64,000 nt of DNA, from positions 62,001 to 126,000 of the forward strand of contig JOAZ01000019.1 of the NCBI GenBank assembly GCA_000720535.1, given 5' to 3'. Origin of the DNA: Streptomyces halstedii (lineage in GTDB: Bacteria; Actinomycetota; Actinomycetes; Streptomycetales; Streptomycetaceae). The notes beneath the pieces are model-generated. The model was not told the DNA's origin. It worked only from the letters and a program-made list of their open reading frames with translations, and searched no databases. Below, piece after piece: positions 1-6,921 of this stretch (its first letter is position 1; each line of letters opens with the position of its first letter). Position numbers and translations under genes: made by a program.

Positions 1-14
1 CGGCGGGGGGCACC

Positions 15-275
15 GTGAGCCCCATGCCGATCAACACCGTGACCGAAGACCCGCTCGCCTGGCAGGAGTCCGCGCTCTGCGCGCAGGCCGGGCCCGAGTT
101 CTTCTTCCCGGCGCCGGGCAGCTCGACCCGTGAGGCCAAGCAGCTGTGCGGCGCCTGCGAGGGCAGGATGGCCTGCCTGGAGTACGCGCTCACCCACGAC
201 GAGCGGTTCGGCGTCTGGGGAGGGCTCTCGGAGAAGGAGCGGGAGCGGCTGCGCAGAAGCGGATCCCGGGGCTGA
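15..275 (+). CDS. WhiB-family iron-sulfur transcription factor
   Basis: An 86-residue Wbl protein, a small actinobacterial regulator that usually binds a [4Fe-4S] cluster and acts with a sigma factor. Four cluster cysteines are visible at residues 22, 45, 48 and 54 (C-x22-C-x2-C-x5-C), followed by the family turn GVWGG at residues 66-70 and a short basic C-terminus (ERERLRRS) that would contact DNA. The start is GTG at 15; an in-frame ATG at 24 is equally possible, and both leave the Cys domain intact. It converges on the chitosanase gene with a 13-bp gap. Which Wbl subclass it belongs to cannot be said from this sequence alone. Confidence 0.93.
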   Translation: MSPMPINTVTEDPLAWQESALCAQAGPEFFFPAPGSSTREAKQLCGACEGRMACLEYALTHDERFGVWGGLSEKERERLRRSGSRG

Positions 276-288
276 CCGGGCGGCCCCG

Positions 289-1203
289 TCACGGGATGCG
301 GAAGCTCTCCCCGTACATCTTCCACACCAGCGGGGTGCGCAGCTCCAGGTTGCCCTCGCGGAGGAACACCCGCTGGGCGGTGTCGATGCGGGTGGTGTCG
401 CGCTGGACGGTGCGGGCCTTGATCGCCGCGCGGCCCGCGTCGAGGAACGCGTCGAGGTACGCCCTCTCGTCGCCGCCCTCCGCGGCGGTGTCCGCCTGCC
501 GCATCGCCGTGTCGCGGATGCCGTAGAAGCCGTTCGGCTCCAGGCCGGGTCCGTGCAGCACCATGGCGTCGTAGTAGATGAACTGCCCCAGGGTGCCCAG
601 CCCGTCCATCTTCGCCAGCCGGACGGCCGGCTCGAAGTACAGCCGGTCCCGCGTCGCGTCCTGCGCCTCGCGGAAGGCGCCGTCCTCGGCGGCCTCGCGC
701 CAGGCGGCCGTGAAGCCGGGGTCCAGCCCCTTGTGGGAGTCGCCGCCGTCCACCTTCCGCAGCGCCGGGAGGAACGCGGCGAGCGGATTGTCCGGATGCT
801 CTCGGGTGTACTCCTCGACCAGTTGCAGCATGTCGTTCGTGCCGGAGCAGAAGCCGACGATCCCGGCCGTGTAGCCGTTGCCGTCGCCCACGTCCTCGAT
901 CGCGCCGTACCGGCTCCGCCAGTCCAGGGTGGAGGCGTCCGCGCTGGACACCAGCCGGGAGGCGATCTCCTTCGTCTCGGGTGCGGCGAGGCCCGGCGGA
1001 AGGGCGTCGATCTCCTCGGCGTGTTCCTCCGCCTGCTCCACCGCCTCCGGCGTCGGCTCCGGGTCCGGTCCGGTCTTCGCCGGGCGGGCGGACTGCGGGA
1101 CGAGCTCGGGCGGCTCGGAACCACCGCCGCTGAAGATGATCGAAACGGCGATGACTATCGGCGCACCGAAGAGAGCAAGACGCGTCACTGGCTTCACCGG
1201 CAC
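289..1203 (-). CDS. GH46-family chitosanase-like protein with Glu-to-Asp change at the catalytic acid position
   Basis: Secreted or membrane-anchored protein of about 304 residues. Residues 9-24 are a hydrophobic signal/anchor, residues 25-75 an acidic Pro/Glu-rich linker, and the rest matches GH46 chitosanases of the Streptomyces N174 type, which hydrolyse beta-1,4 GlcN bonds in chitosan. Family landmarks seen are GDGNGYTAG, IVGFCSGT, LPALRKV, LGQFIYYDA, GGDERAYLDAFLDA and DTAQRVFL. The general-base Asp (N174 D40) is present at residue 107. The general-acid Glu (N174 E22) is Asp89 here (SSADAS instead of SSAENS), and the Arg after the base Asp is Asn. Start GTG 1203; GTG 1197 is an alternative. 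The fold assignment is secure; chitosanase activity is uncertain. Confidence 0.85.
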   Translation of the reverse strand: MPVKPVTRLALFGAPIVIAVSIIFSGGGSEPPELVPQSARPAKTGPDPEPTPEAVEQAEEHAEEIDALPPGLAAPETKEIASRLVSSADASTLDWRSRYGAIEDVGDGNGYTAGIVGFCSGTNDMLQLVEEYTREHPDNPLAAFLPALRKVDGGDSHKGLDPGFTAAWREAAEDGAFREAQDATRDRLYFEPAVRLAKMDGLGTLGQFIYYDAMVLHGPGLEPNGFYGIRDTAMRQADTAAEGGDERAYLDAFLDAGRAAIKARTVQRDTTRIDTAQRVFLREGNLELRTPLVWKMYGESFRIP

Positions 1204-1232
1204 AGGGTACGTTCCGCACACCTGTCGGGTCA

Positions 1233-1264
1233 GTCCGCCGGTCCGCCGGTCCGCCGGTCCGCCG
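1233..1264. repeat. Four perfect tandem copies of an 8-bp unit (GTCCGCCG)
   Basis: Read directly: four contiguous identical octamers just upstream of the chitosanase start. They lie in the 128-bp gap to the 3' end of the desaturase gene. A simple-sequence tract of this kind can vary in copy number. Confidence 0.9.
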
Positions 1265-1285
1265 GGCCTCCGGGCCTCAGCGCGA

Positions 1286-1313
1286 AGGCGGCGGCGCACG
1301 CGCGCCGCCGCCT
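1286..1313 (-). terminator. GC-rich hairpin downstream of the desaturase gene
   Basis: A perfect 12-bp stem (AGGCGGCGGCGC, 1286-1297; complement at 1302-1313) closes a 4-nt loop 18 bp past the desaturase stop codon. There is no T-tract, which is usual for Streptomyces terminators. Confidence 0.7.
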
Positions 1314-1331
1314 CACCGCGCGGGGGAGTGG

Positions 1332-2306
1332 TCAGGCCTGGGCGCGGGCGGCCATGCGGGCCTTGCGGGCGGCCAGCTTCTCGTCGAACTTCGATGCCTC
1401 GGTGTCGAGTCCGCCCATGTACAGGCCGAGTTCGTCCTGCGCCTTGAGGCCCTCCGGGCCGAGGCCGTCGATGTCGAGGACCTTGAGGTAGCGCAGCACG
1501 GGCTGGATCACGTCGTCGTGGTGGATCCGCATGTTGTAGATCTCGCCGATCGCCATCTGCGCGGCGGCCCGCTCGAAGCCGGGCATCCCGTGGCCGGGCA
1601 TCCGGAAGTTGACGACGACGTCGCGTACGGCCTGCATGGTGAGGTCCGGGGCGAGCTCGAAGGCCGCGCCGAGCAGGTTCCGGTAGAAGACCATGTGCAG
1701 GTTCTCGTCGGTCGCGATGCGGGCCAGCATCCGGTCGCACACCGGGTCGCCGGACTGGTGGCCGGTGTTGCGGTGCGAGACGCGGGTGGCGAGCTCCTGG
1801 AAGGCGACGTACGCCACGGAGTGCAGCATGGAGTGGCGGTTGTCGGACTCGAAGCCCTCCGCCATGTGCGCCATGCGGAACTGTTCGAGCTTGTCCGGGT
1901 CCACGGCGCGCGAGGTGAGCAGGTAGTCGCGCATCACGATGCCGTGGCGGCCCTCCTCGGCCGTCCAGCGGTGCACCCAGGTGCCCCAGGCGCCGTCGCG
2001 GCCGAAGAGCGAGGCGATCTCGTGGTGGTAGCTGGGGAGGTTGTCCTCGGTCAGGAGGTTCACCACGAGGGCGATCTTGCCGATGTCGGTGACCTTGGAC
2101 TGGTCGGCGGCCCATGCCTCGCCGTCCTCGAACTGGCCGGGGAAGTTGCGGCCGTCGGAGAACGGAACGTACTCGTGGGGCATCCAGTCCTTGGCGACCT
2201 TGAGGTGCCGGTTGAGCTCCTTCTCGACCACCTCTTCCAGCGCGTAGAGCAGTTGGGCGTCGGTCCACGCCTTCGGACTGCCGAGGTGGGGAGAGGTGAG
2301 CGTCAC
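1332..2306 (-). CDS. Acyl-ACP desaturase, soluble diiron type (FA_desaturase_2)
   Basis: A 324-residue ferritin-like diiron enzyme related to plant stearoyl-ACP desaturase and mycobacterial DesA1/DesA2, expected to put a double bond into acyl-ACP in the cytoplasm. The two EXXH iron-binding motifs are visible: EEGRH in the first helical pair and DENLH in the second. TWVHRWTAEEGRHG and IATDENLHMVFYRNLL are typical family blocks. The start is GTG 2306, preceded by AGGAG at good spacing; the reading frame stays open upstream to 2450 but that extension crosses the promoter. The gene is monocistronic, and the repeat array directly in its promoter suggests repression by a TetR/GntR-like lipid regulator that I cannot name. 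Confidence 0.92.
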   Translation of the reverse strand: MTLTSPHLGSPKAWTDAQLLYALEEVVEKELNRHLKVAKDWMPHEYVPFSDGRNFPGQFEDGEAWAADQSKVTDIGKIALVVNLLTEDNLPSYHHEIASLFGRDGAWGTWVHRWTAEEGRHGIVMRDYLLTSRAVDPDKLEQFRMAHMAEGFESDNRHSMLHSVAYVAFQELATRVSHRNTGHQSGDPVCDRMLARIATDENLHMVFYRNLLGAAFELAPDLTMQAVRDVVVNFRMPGHGMPGFERAAAQMAIGEIYNMRIHHDDVIQPVLRYLKVLDIDGLGPEGLKAQDELGLYMGGLDTEASKFDEKLAARKARMAARAQA

Positions 2307-2333
2307 GGGGTACTCCTGGGGACGGGAGAATTT

Positions 2334-2392
2334 ACCTACGGCTACGTAGGTTACGTGACCGTAGGTTAAGGCGGCGGTAAGCTCATAGCCAA
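2334..2392 (-). promoter_or_regulatory. Desaturase promoter overlapped by an operator-like CGTAGGT array
   Basis: On the minus strand TTGGCT (2387-2392) and TAACCT (2363-2368) are separated by 18 bp and resemble -35/-10 boxes. The -10 box lies inside CGTAGGTTA (2360-2368), which is repeated exactly at 2345-2353. The second copy pairs with ACCTACG at 2334-2340 to form a perfect 7-bp inverted repeat with a 4-bp spacer. Three half-sites spaced about 15 bp apart therefore cover the promoter from -10 to about +22, as expected for a repressor site. Confidence 0.65.
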
Positions 2393-2682
2393 GCCCGGAC
2401 CTCGATGTGCCCGATTGCGTACCGTTATCTATGCAGGTGGGACGTGTCATCGGCGGTTCTGTTCCGGTCCGGCGGAGAACGGTGCGACCGGGCCGTGCGG
2501 CCCGCGACCGGCGCTCCCGGCGCCCCTCGCGGGGCGTGCGGGGACACGTCGGGAGGGGCCTGGACCCGTGCGCGCGGGAGGCGGGAGGAGGGTGCAGGGC
2601 GGCGGGGAGTGACCACCCGCGGCCGGTCGTGCCGGGGTGGCGGAGAGGGGCGCGGGACGACCCGGAACAGGGTGTGCGGGGC
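2393..2682. other. Non-coding interval between desaturase promoter and SsgA-like gene
   Basis: No convincing gene. The open frames crossing this stretch lack codon structure and ribosome binding sites. Nothing is recognised beyond general GC-rich sequence. Confidence 0.6.
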
Positions 2683-3099
2683 TCAGCCGGCCCCGCCCAG
2701 CAGGTCCGTCAGATCGCGGTCCAGATCCAGGAAGCGGAATTCGTGGCCCACCGGCACCAGCGCGTGGGCGCGCTCCAGGAAGCGGCGCAGTTCGGCGGTG
2801 CGCACGTGCACCATGGCGATGCCCTCGGCGGCGTGGAACTCCAGCACGGTGCGGTCGTAGCCGAAGGGCCGCACCCGTACGTCACCCGCCCCGGCCGGGT
2901 GGTCCATGCCGGTGGCCAGCAGTTCGCGGGAGAACTCCCAGGAGACCTCGGTGCCTTCGAGGGTCGCCGGACCGGGGAACGCCATGCGGACGGCGAAGGG
3001 GTCCCGGCGGTCGTAGTGCAAGGTGGCGGGCAGGGTCTCCATCCGTGGAGCGGACGCCACCATGCGGGCCTGCACGGACTGCTCGATAACGCTGGACAA
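2683..3099 (-). CDS. SsgA-like sporulation and cell-division protein (SALP)
   Basis: A 138-residue member of the SsgA/SsgB family, which is restricted to sporulating actinomycetes and helps position FtsZ, direct septum formation or guide spore-wall remodelling. Family blocks are visible: LHYDRRDPFAVRMAF near residue 30, VSWEFSRELLATGM near 55, GDVRVRPFG near 75 and the C-terminal FRFLDLDRDLTDLL. The TTG at 3099 is chosen as start because it gives the usual family N-terminus (a short beta strand ending QARMVAS) and follows a GGGAGCAGG stretch; an internal ATG at 3063 would delete that strand. Which SALP (SsgB to SsgG) it is cannot be assigned. Confidence 0.88.
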   Translation of the reverse strand: MSSVIEQSVQARMVASAPRMETLPATLHYDRRDPFAVRMAFPGPATLEGTEVSWEFSRELLATGMDHPAGAGDVRVRPFGYDRTVLEFHAAEGIAMVHVRTAELRRFLERAHALVPVGHEFRFLDLDRDLTDLLGGAG

Positions 3100-3323
3100 G
3101 GCCTGCTCCCTCTCTCGTCGGACGAACGGATCCCGGCATGGGAGTAGACGACGGAACGCCCCCATCCGTGCACCGCTGCGGGGCGTGAGCTGTGTCACCG
3201 CCCGGCTTCCCCCAGAGCCCCTGCCCCGTTTCGGCCGCCGCACCCTGGACGGTCCGCGTGCGCCGCCGAAGTCCCCTGCGGGCGCGGGGAGCGGCACGCG
3301 GCGGCCCGTACACTGACCGCATC

Positions 3324-4001
3324 ATGACGACCTTCCCGATGCCCGCGGACGAGGCCGAAGCCCGTGCCGTACAGGACGCGTTGCGTGCGCGGGTGGTGCT
3401 CGACGAGAGCGGTCCGCCGCCCGGCGCCGGACGGGTCACCGGGGTGGACGTCGCCTACGACGAGGAGCGGGACGTCGTCGTCGCGGCGGCCGTGGTGCTG
3501 GACGCGGCCACGCTCGACGTGGTCGCCGAGTCCACCGCGCGCGGCCGGGTGAGCTTCCCGTACGTCCCCGGGCTGCTGGCCTTCCGGGAGATCCCCACCG
3601 TGCTCGCCGCGCTGGAGAGGCTGCCCGTCGGGCCGGGGCTCGTCGTCTGCGACGGCTACGGGCTGGCCCACCCGCGCCGGTTCGGCCTCGCCAGCCACCT
3701 CGGGGTGCTCACCGGACTGCCCGTCATCGGCGTCGCGAAGAACCCCTTCACCTTCCATTACGAGCAACCGGGTCCCCGTCGGGGCGACTTCAGCCCGCTC
3801 CTGGACGGGGAGGAGGAGGTGGGACGGGCGTTGCGCACCCAGGACGGCACCAAGCCCGTCTTCGTCTCCGTGGGGCACCGCACGACTCTGGACAACGCCT
3901 GCGCCCACACCCTCGCGCTGGCCCGCGACTTCCGTCAGCCGGAGACCACCCGCAGGGCCGACGCCCTGTGCCGGTCCGCGCTGCGGGAGGCCGTCACCTG
4001 A
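3324..4001 (+). CDS. nfi: Endonuclease V (deoxyinosine 3'-endonuclease)
   Basis: A 225-residue DNA-repair nuclease that nicks the second phosphodiester bond 3' of deoxyinosine arising from adenine deamination. All family blocks are present: VTGVDVAYDEE with metal ligand Asp42, FPYVPGLLAFREIP (the substrate-recognition Tyr-Pro wedge), VVCDGYGLAHPRRFGLASH with the second acidic ligand, and VIGVAKN. The chosen ATG at 3324 matches family length; the frame is open further upstream to 3192 but without family sequence. It is divergent from the SsgA-like gene and probably monocistronic. Confidence 0.95.
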   Translation: MTTFPMPADEAEARAVQDALRARVVLDESGPPPGAGRVTGVDVAYDEERDVVVAAAVVLDAATLDVVAESTARGRVSFPYVPGLLAFREIPTVLAALERLPVGPGLVVCDGYGLAHPRRFGLASHLGVLTGLPVIGVAKNPFTFHYEQPGPRRGDFSPLLDGEEEVGRALRTQDGTKPVFVSVGHRTTLDNACAHTLALARDFRQPETTRRADALCRSALREAVT

Positions 4002-4046
4002 GTACGCGGGCCCGGCCGCGATTGTTGCCGACTGGGGACACGACCG

Positions 4047-4066
4047 GATGTTGTTCGTCGAACATC
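4047..4066. promoter_or_regulatory. Imperfect 20-bp palindrome upstream of the small membrane protein gene
   Basis: GATGTT and AACATC flank GTTCGTCG, and a second nested pair GTTC/GAAC lies inside. The site ends 18 bp before the ATG at 4085, so it could be an operator. The regulator is unknown. Confidence 0.4.
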
Positions 4067-4084
4067 GGGGGCAGGCTGGTACAC

Positions 4085-4231
4085 ATGATCGACCAGAACA
4101 CGCCTCGCATGAGCACCGGAACCGTACGCCTCTCCCAGCGTGGTGTCGCCGTGGGCATGACCCTCGGCGTCGTCGCGGGAGCCGCCTGGACCGTCTCCAT
4201 GGTCTGCACCCTCGCCTCCTGGATGCTCTGA
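4085..4231 (+). CDS. Small single-pass membrane protein, function unknown
   Basis: A 48-residue ORF with a polar N-terminus of about 18 residues and one hydrophobic segment from about residue 20 to the end (GVAVGMTLGVVAGAAW, then a short loop and VCTLASWML). The ATG at 4085 follows a GGGGGCAGG stretch. I do not recognise a named family. It stands alone between endonuclease V and a tandem repeat, with a palindrome in its upstream region. The amino-acid pattern and plausible ribosome site favour a real gene, but the evidence is thin. Confidence 0.55.
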   Translation: MIDQNTPRMSTGTVRLSQRGVAVGMTLGVVAGAAWTVSMVCTLASWML

Positions 4232-4254
4232 CCCCGCCTCTGCGGACGGGGCCC

Positions 4255-4302
4255 CGCCCGGACCGTGCCCCGCCCGGACCGTGCCCCGCCCGGACCGTGC
4301 CC
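4255..4302. repeat. Three perfect tandem copies of a 16-bp unit
   Basis: The unit CGCCCGGACCGTGCCC is repeated exactly at 4255-4270, 4271-4286 and 4287-4302, between the small membrane protein gene and the 3' end of the enoyl-reductase-like gene on the other strand. Confidence 0.95.
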
Positions 4303-4310
4303 CGCCCCGG

Positions 4311-5501
4311 TCAGCGCGCCGCCGCGACCCGGAACCCGATGCCGGCCGACCGCAGCCGTTCCAGCAGCGCGTCGCCCATGGCCACGGCCGTGGTGACCTG
4401 CCCCGATGTCGCGGGCAGCTCGTCCAGGGCCAGGCACAGCGCGGACTGCGCCAGCATCTTCGCCGTCTCGTCGTAGCCCGGGTCGCCGCCCGAGACCTCC
4501 GTGAGGACCCGCCGGCCGCCGCCCTCCCCGATGAAGCGGACCGTGAACCAACTGCGGCGCCTGCGCTCCTCGTCCGGTCCGGACCCCGGTGCGTAACGGC
4601 TCGTCAGCCAGTCCCGTACCGCGGGTACCTGGGCGGCCCCGGCCAGCACACCGAGCGCCGCGGTGCCCCCGAGTGCCACCGGCAGGTGCTTCACCGAGGC
4701 GAAGTGCCGGTAGCGGAAGTCGGGGCCGTAACGTTCCAGCGCACGGGCCGAGCGCTCCACCACCCGGGGGTCGAGGGTCGGCAGCGGCAGCGCCCAGGTG
4801 CCGGTCGAGGCGCTGAAGTGCGGGGAGCCCTGCGGTGCGCGGGCCCGGCGGCCGACCAGGCGGGGCTCGTGCAGCCGGCGTTCCCGCGCGGCCCGCGCCG
4901 TCTGCCGGCCGCGCCCCAGGGCCGCCAGCGCCGAGGCGAACGTACCGCCGGAGAAGACCGCGCCGGCGCGGACGAAGCCGTCCACGGTCGGCGGCACCCC
5001 CTCGGGCAGCCGCCGGACGGTGAAGTAGACGCCGAGGTCGTGCGGCACGGAGTCGAAGCCGCAGGCGTGCACGAGCCGGGCGCCCGTCTCCCGGGCCCGG
5101 GTGTCGTGCCGCAGATACATCCGGTCGACGAACTCCGGCTCACCGGTCAGGTCGGCGTAGTCCGTCCCCGCGTCCGCGCAGGCGGCGACCAGCTTCTCGC
5201 CGTAGCGGATGTACGGTCCCACCGTCGAGGCCACCACGTGCGTGGACGCCGCGAGTTCGCCCAGCGCCTCCGCGTCGTCCGCGTCCGCCGTGAGCAGCGG
5301 CAGGTCGGCGCACCGGGGATCGGTCAGGGCCAGCCGTTCCCGCAGCCGCTCCAGCCTGGGCAGGCTGCGGCCGGCCAGGGCCCAGCGGCAGCCGTCCGGC
5401 GCGTGCGCCGCCAGATACGCGGCGGTGAGCGATCCCACGAACCCCGTCGCCCCGAAGAGGACGATGTCCCAAGGGCGTTCTGTCCCGTGCTGCCTGTTCA
5501 T
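4311..5501 (-). CDS. Saccharopine-dehydrogenase-like protein (trans-acting enoyl reductase family)
   Basis: A 396-residue NAD(P)-binding protein of the family that includes mycobacterial Rv2953, which acts in trans as enoyl reductase in phthiocerol/phenolphthiocerol polyketide-lipid synthesis. The N-terminal Rossmann site is clear (IVLFGATGFVGSLTAAYL, about residues 13-30). STVGPYIRYGEKLVAACADAGTDY and VHACGFDSVPHDLG are also typical of the family. The C-terminal third has a hydrophobic patch near residues 275-290 that may sit on the membrane. It is divergent from the racemase/beta-oxidation operon, so a role in lipid metabolism is reasonable; the substrate is unknown. Confidence 0.85.
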   Translation of the reverse strand: MNRQHGTERPWDIVLFGATGFVGSLTAAYLAAHAPDGCRWALAGRSLPRLERLRERLALTDPRCADLPLLTADADDAEALGELAASTHVVASTVGPYIRYGEKLVAACADAGTDYADLTGEPEFVDRMYLRHDTRARETGARLVHACGFDSVPHDLGVYFTVRRLPEGVPPTVDGFVRAGAVFSGGTFASALAALGRGRQTARAARERRLHEPRLVGRRARAPQGSPHFSASTGTWALPLPTLDPRVVERSARALERYGPDFRYRHFASVKHLPVALGGTAALGVLAGAAQVPAVRDWLTSRYAPGSGPDEERRRRSWFTVRFIGEGGGRRVLTEVSGGDPGYDETAKMLAQSALCLALDELPATSGQVTTAVAMGDALLERLRSAGIGFRVAAAR

Positions 5502-5613
5502 GGAATGCCTCCGCTGGGGCGCCGGCGCCGATGTGAGCAGCCAGAGGCTAGCGGAGCCGTGCGTGGCGTCGCGGGGCCGGGCGGTGTCCGGTACGAGAGG
5601 ATCCGAAGGAACT

Positions 5614-5693
5614 AAGCGCTTGCTCGCCCGAAAGGGTTGTGCGGAACGGAGTCCGTTCTTAGCATCATCGATGTTACATCAGTTGTGTCACAC
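5614..5693. promoter_or_regulatory. Cluster of palindromes in front of the lipid-catabolism operon
   Basis: Four inverted repeats are read directly: AAGCGCTT (5614-5621), GAACGGA-G-TCCGTTC (5644-5658, perfect), GATG-TTA-CATC (5670-5680) and GTGT-C-ACAC (5685-5693). They lie within 95 bp of the racemase start at 5707. One or more are probably operators; the MerR gene at the far end of the operon is a possible partner. Confidence 0.5.
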
Positions 5694-5706
5694 CGCTGGG
5701 GGCTTG

Positions 5707-6858
5707 ATGACAACGACAGGGCGCGGTCCGGACGGCCCGCTGGCCGGGGTGCGCGTCGTCGAACTGGCGGGCATCGGGCCCGGACCGTTCGCCGCGATGC
5801 TGCTGGCCGACCTCGGCGCCGACGTGGTGCGCGTGGACCGCCCGGACGCCTCGGCGCTCGTCCTCGATCCGGCGTACGACCTCACCAACCGCAACAAGCG
5901 CTCCGTCCGCGTCGACCTCAAGAGCCAGGACGGCGCCGGACACGTCCTCGACCTGGCCGAACGCGCCGACATCCTCATCGAGGGCTACCGGCCGGGCGTG
6001 GCCGAGCGGCTGGGCGTGGGCCCGGACGCCTGCCTGGAGCGCAATCCCCGGCTGGTGTACGGGAGGATGACCGGCTGGGGCCAGGACGGTCCGCTCGCCG
6101 ACCGGGCGGGCCACGACGTCGGGTACATCGCCCTCAGCGGCACCCTCTCCATGATCGGCGACCCCGGCGGACCGCCCGCGCTCCCCGCCAACCTGGTCGG
6201 CGACTACGCGGGCGGCTCGCTCTACCTGGTCGTCGGCGTGCTCGCCGCCCTGCGTCACGCCCGTACGCCCGACGGCACCGGACAGGTCGTGGACGCGGCC
6301 GTGGTGGACGGCTCCGCCCACCTCGCCACGATGATCCACGGCATGCTGGCGGCCGGCGTCTGGCAGGACCGGCGCGGCTCCAACCTCCTGGACGGCGGCT
6401 GCCCCTTCTACGGCTGCTACGAGACGTCCGACGGCCGGTACATGGCGGTCGGGCCGCTCGAACAGCGCTTCTACGAGCAGTTCACCACCCTGCTGGGCAT
6501 CGAGGAGGAGACCGCCTCCGCCCGCGACGACCTCGGCCGCTGGCCCGAACTGCGCGCCGCGGTCGCCGCACGGTTCCGCACCCGCAGCCGCACCGAGTGG
6601 ACCGAGGTCTTCGAGGGGACGGACGCCTGCGTGGCCCCCGTCCTCTCGCTCCGCGAGGCGCCCGGCCACCCGCACCTCGCCGCCCGCGCCACCTACGTGG
6701 AGCACGGCGGCCTCACCCAGCCCGCGCCCGCGCCGCGGTTCTCCGCGACGCCCACCGCGGTGCGCCGCCCGCCCGCCCGGCCCGGAGCGGACACCGAGGA
6801 GGTCGCGGCGGACTGGGACGTACCCGGGCTGCGGACCGCCGAGGAGTCCGCGGGCTGA
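5707..6858 (+). CDS. Alpha-methylacyl-CoA racemase (CaiB/BaiF family III CoA-transferase fold)
   Basis: A 383-residue enzyme predicted to epimerise (2R)- and (2S)-methyl-branched acyl-CoA so that beta-oxidation of branched or isoprenoid chains can proceed. It starts with the family block PLAGVRVVELAGIGPGPFAAM. The racemase-type catalytic residues are present: His in GHDVGYIALSG, Asp in NLVGDYAGGS, and the Glu-containing YETSDGRYMAVGPLE block. These favour racemase over CoA-transferase. ATG 5707 follows a GGGGG run. It is first in a same-strand row with acyl-CoA dehydrogenase (63-bp gap), thiolase and FadB, implying one branched-chain fatty-acid oxidation operon. Confidence 0.9.
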   Translation: MTTTGRGPDGPLAGVRVVELAGIGPGPFAAMLLADLGADVVRVDRPDASALVLDPAYDLTNRNKRSVRVDLKSQDGAGHVLDLAERADILIEGYRPGVAERLGVGPDACLERNPRLVYGRMTGWGQDGPLADRAGHDVGYIALSGTLSMIGDPGGPPALPANLVGDYAGGSLYLVVGVLAALRHARTPDGTGQVVDAAVVDGSAHLATMIHGMLAAGVWQDRRGSNLLDGGCPFYGCYETSDGRYMAVGPLEQRFYEQFTTLLGIEEETASARDDLGRWPELRAAVAARFRTRSRTEWTEVFEGTDACVAPVLSLREAPGHPHLAARATYVEHGGLTQPAPAPRFSATPTAVRRPPARPGADTEEVAADWDVPGLRTAEESAG

Positions 6859-6921
6859 TGTCCCCCTCCGCACCGGGGCTCCGCCCCGCCCCCTCCACCG
6901 ACCGTCTCCAGGGAGTCCGAA

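Noticed and set aside
289-2268. A 659-codon minus-strand frame joining the chitosanase to upstream sequence
   Set aside because: Only the part up to about 1203 matches GH46. The rest is out of frame with the desaturase, which is clearly coding in another frame, so no fusion exists.
2407-3147. Plus-strand frame across the desaturase promoter and the SsgA-like gene
   Set aside because: No ribosome site, composition unlike a protein, and antisense to the SsgA-like gene.
4047-4066. A LexA (SOS) box upstream of the small membrane protein
   Set aside because: The GTTC and GAAC parts are in the opposite order to the actinobacterial SOS box (GAAC-N4-GTTC), so it was kept only as an unassigned palindrome.
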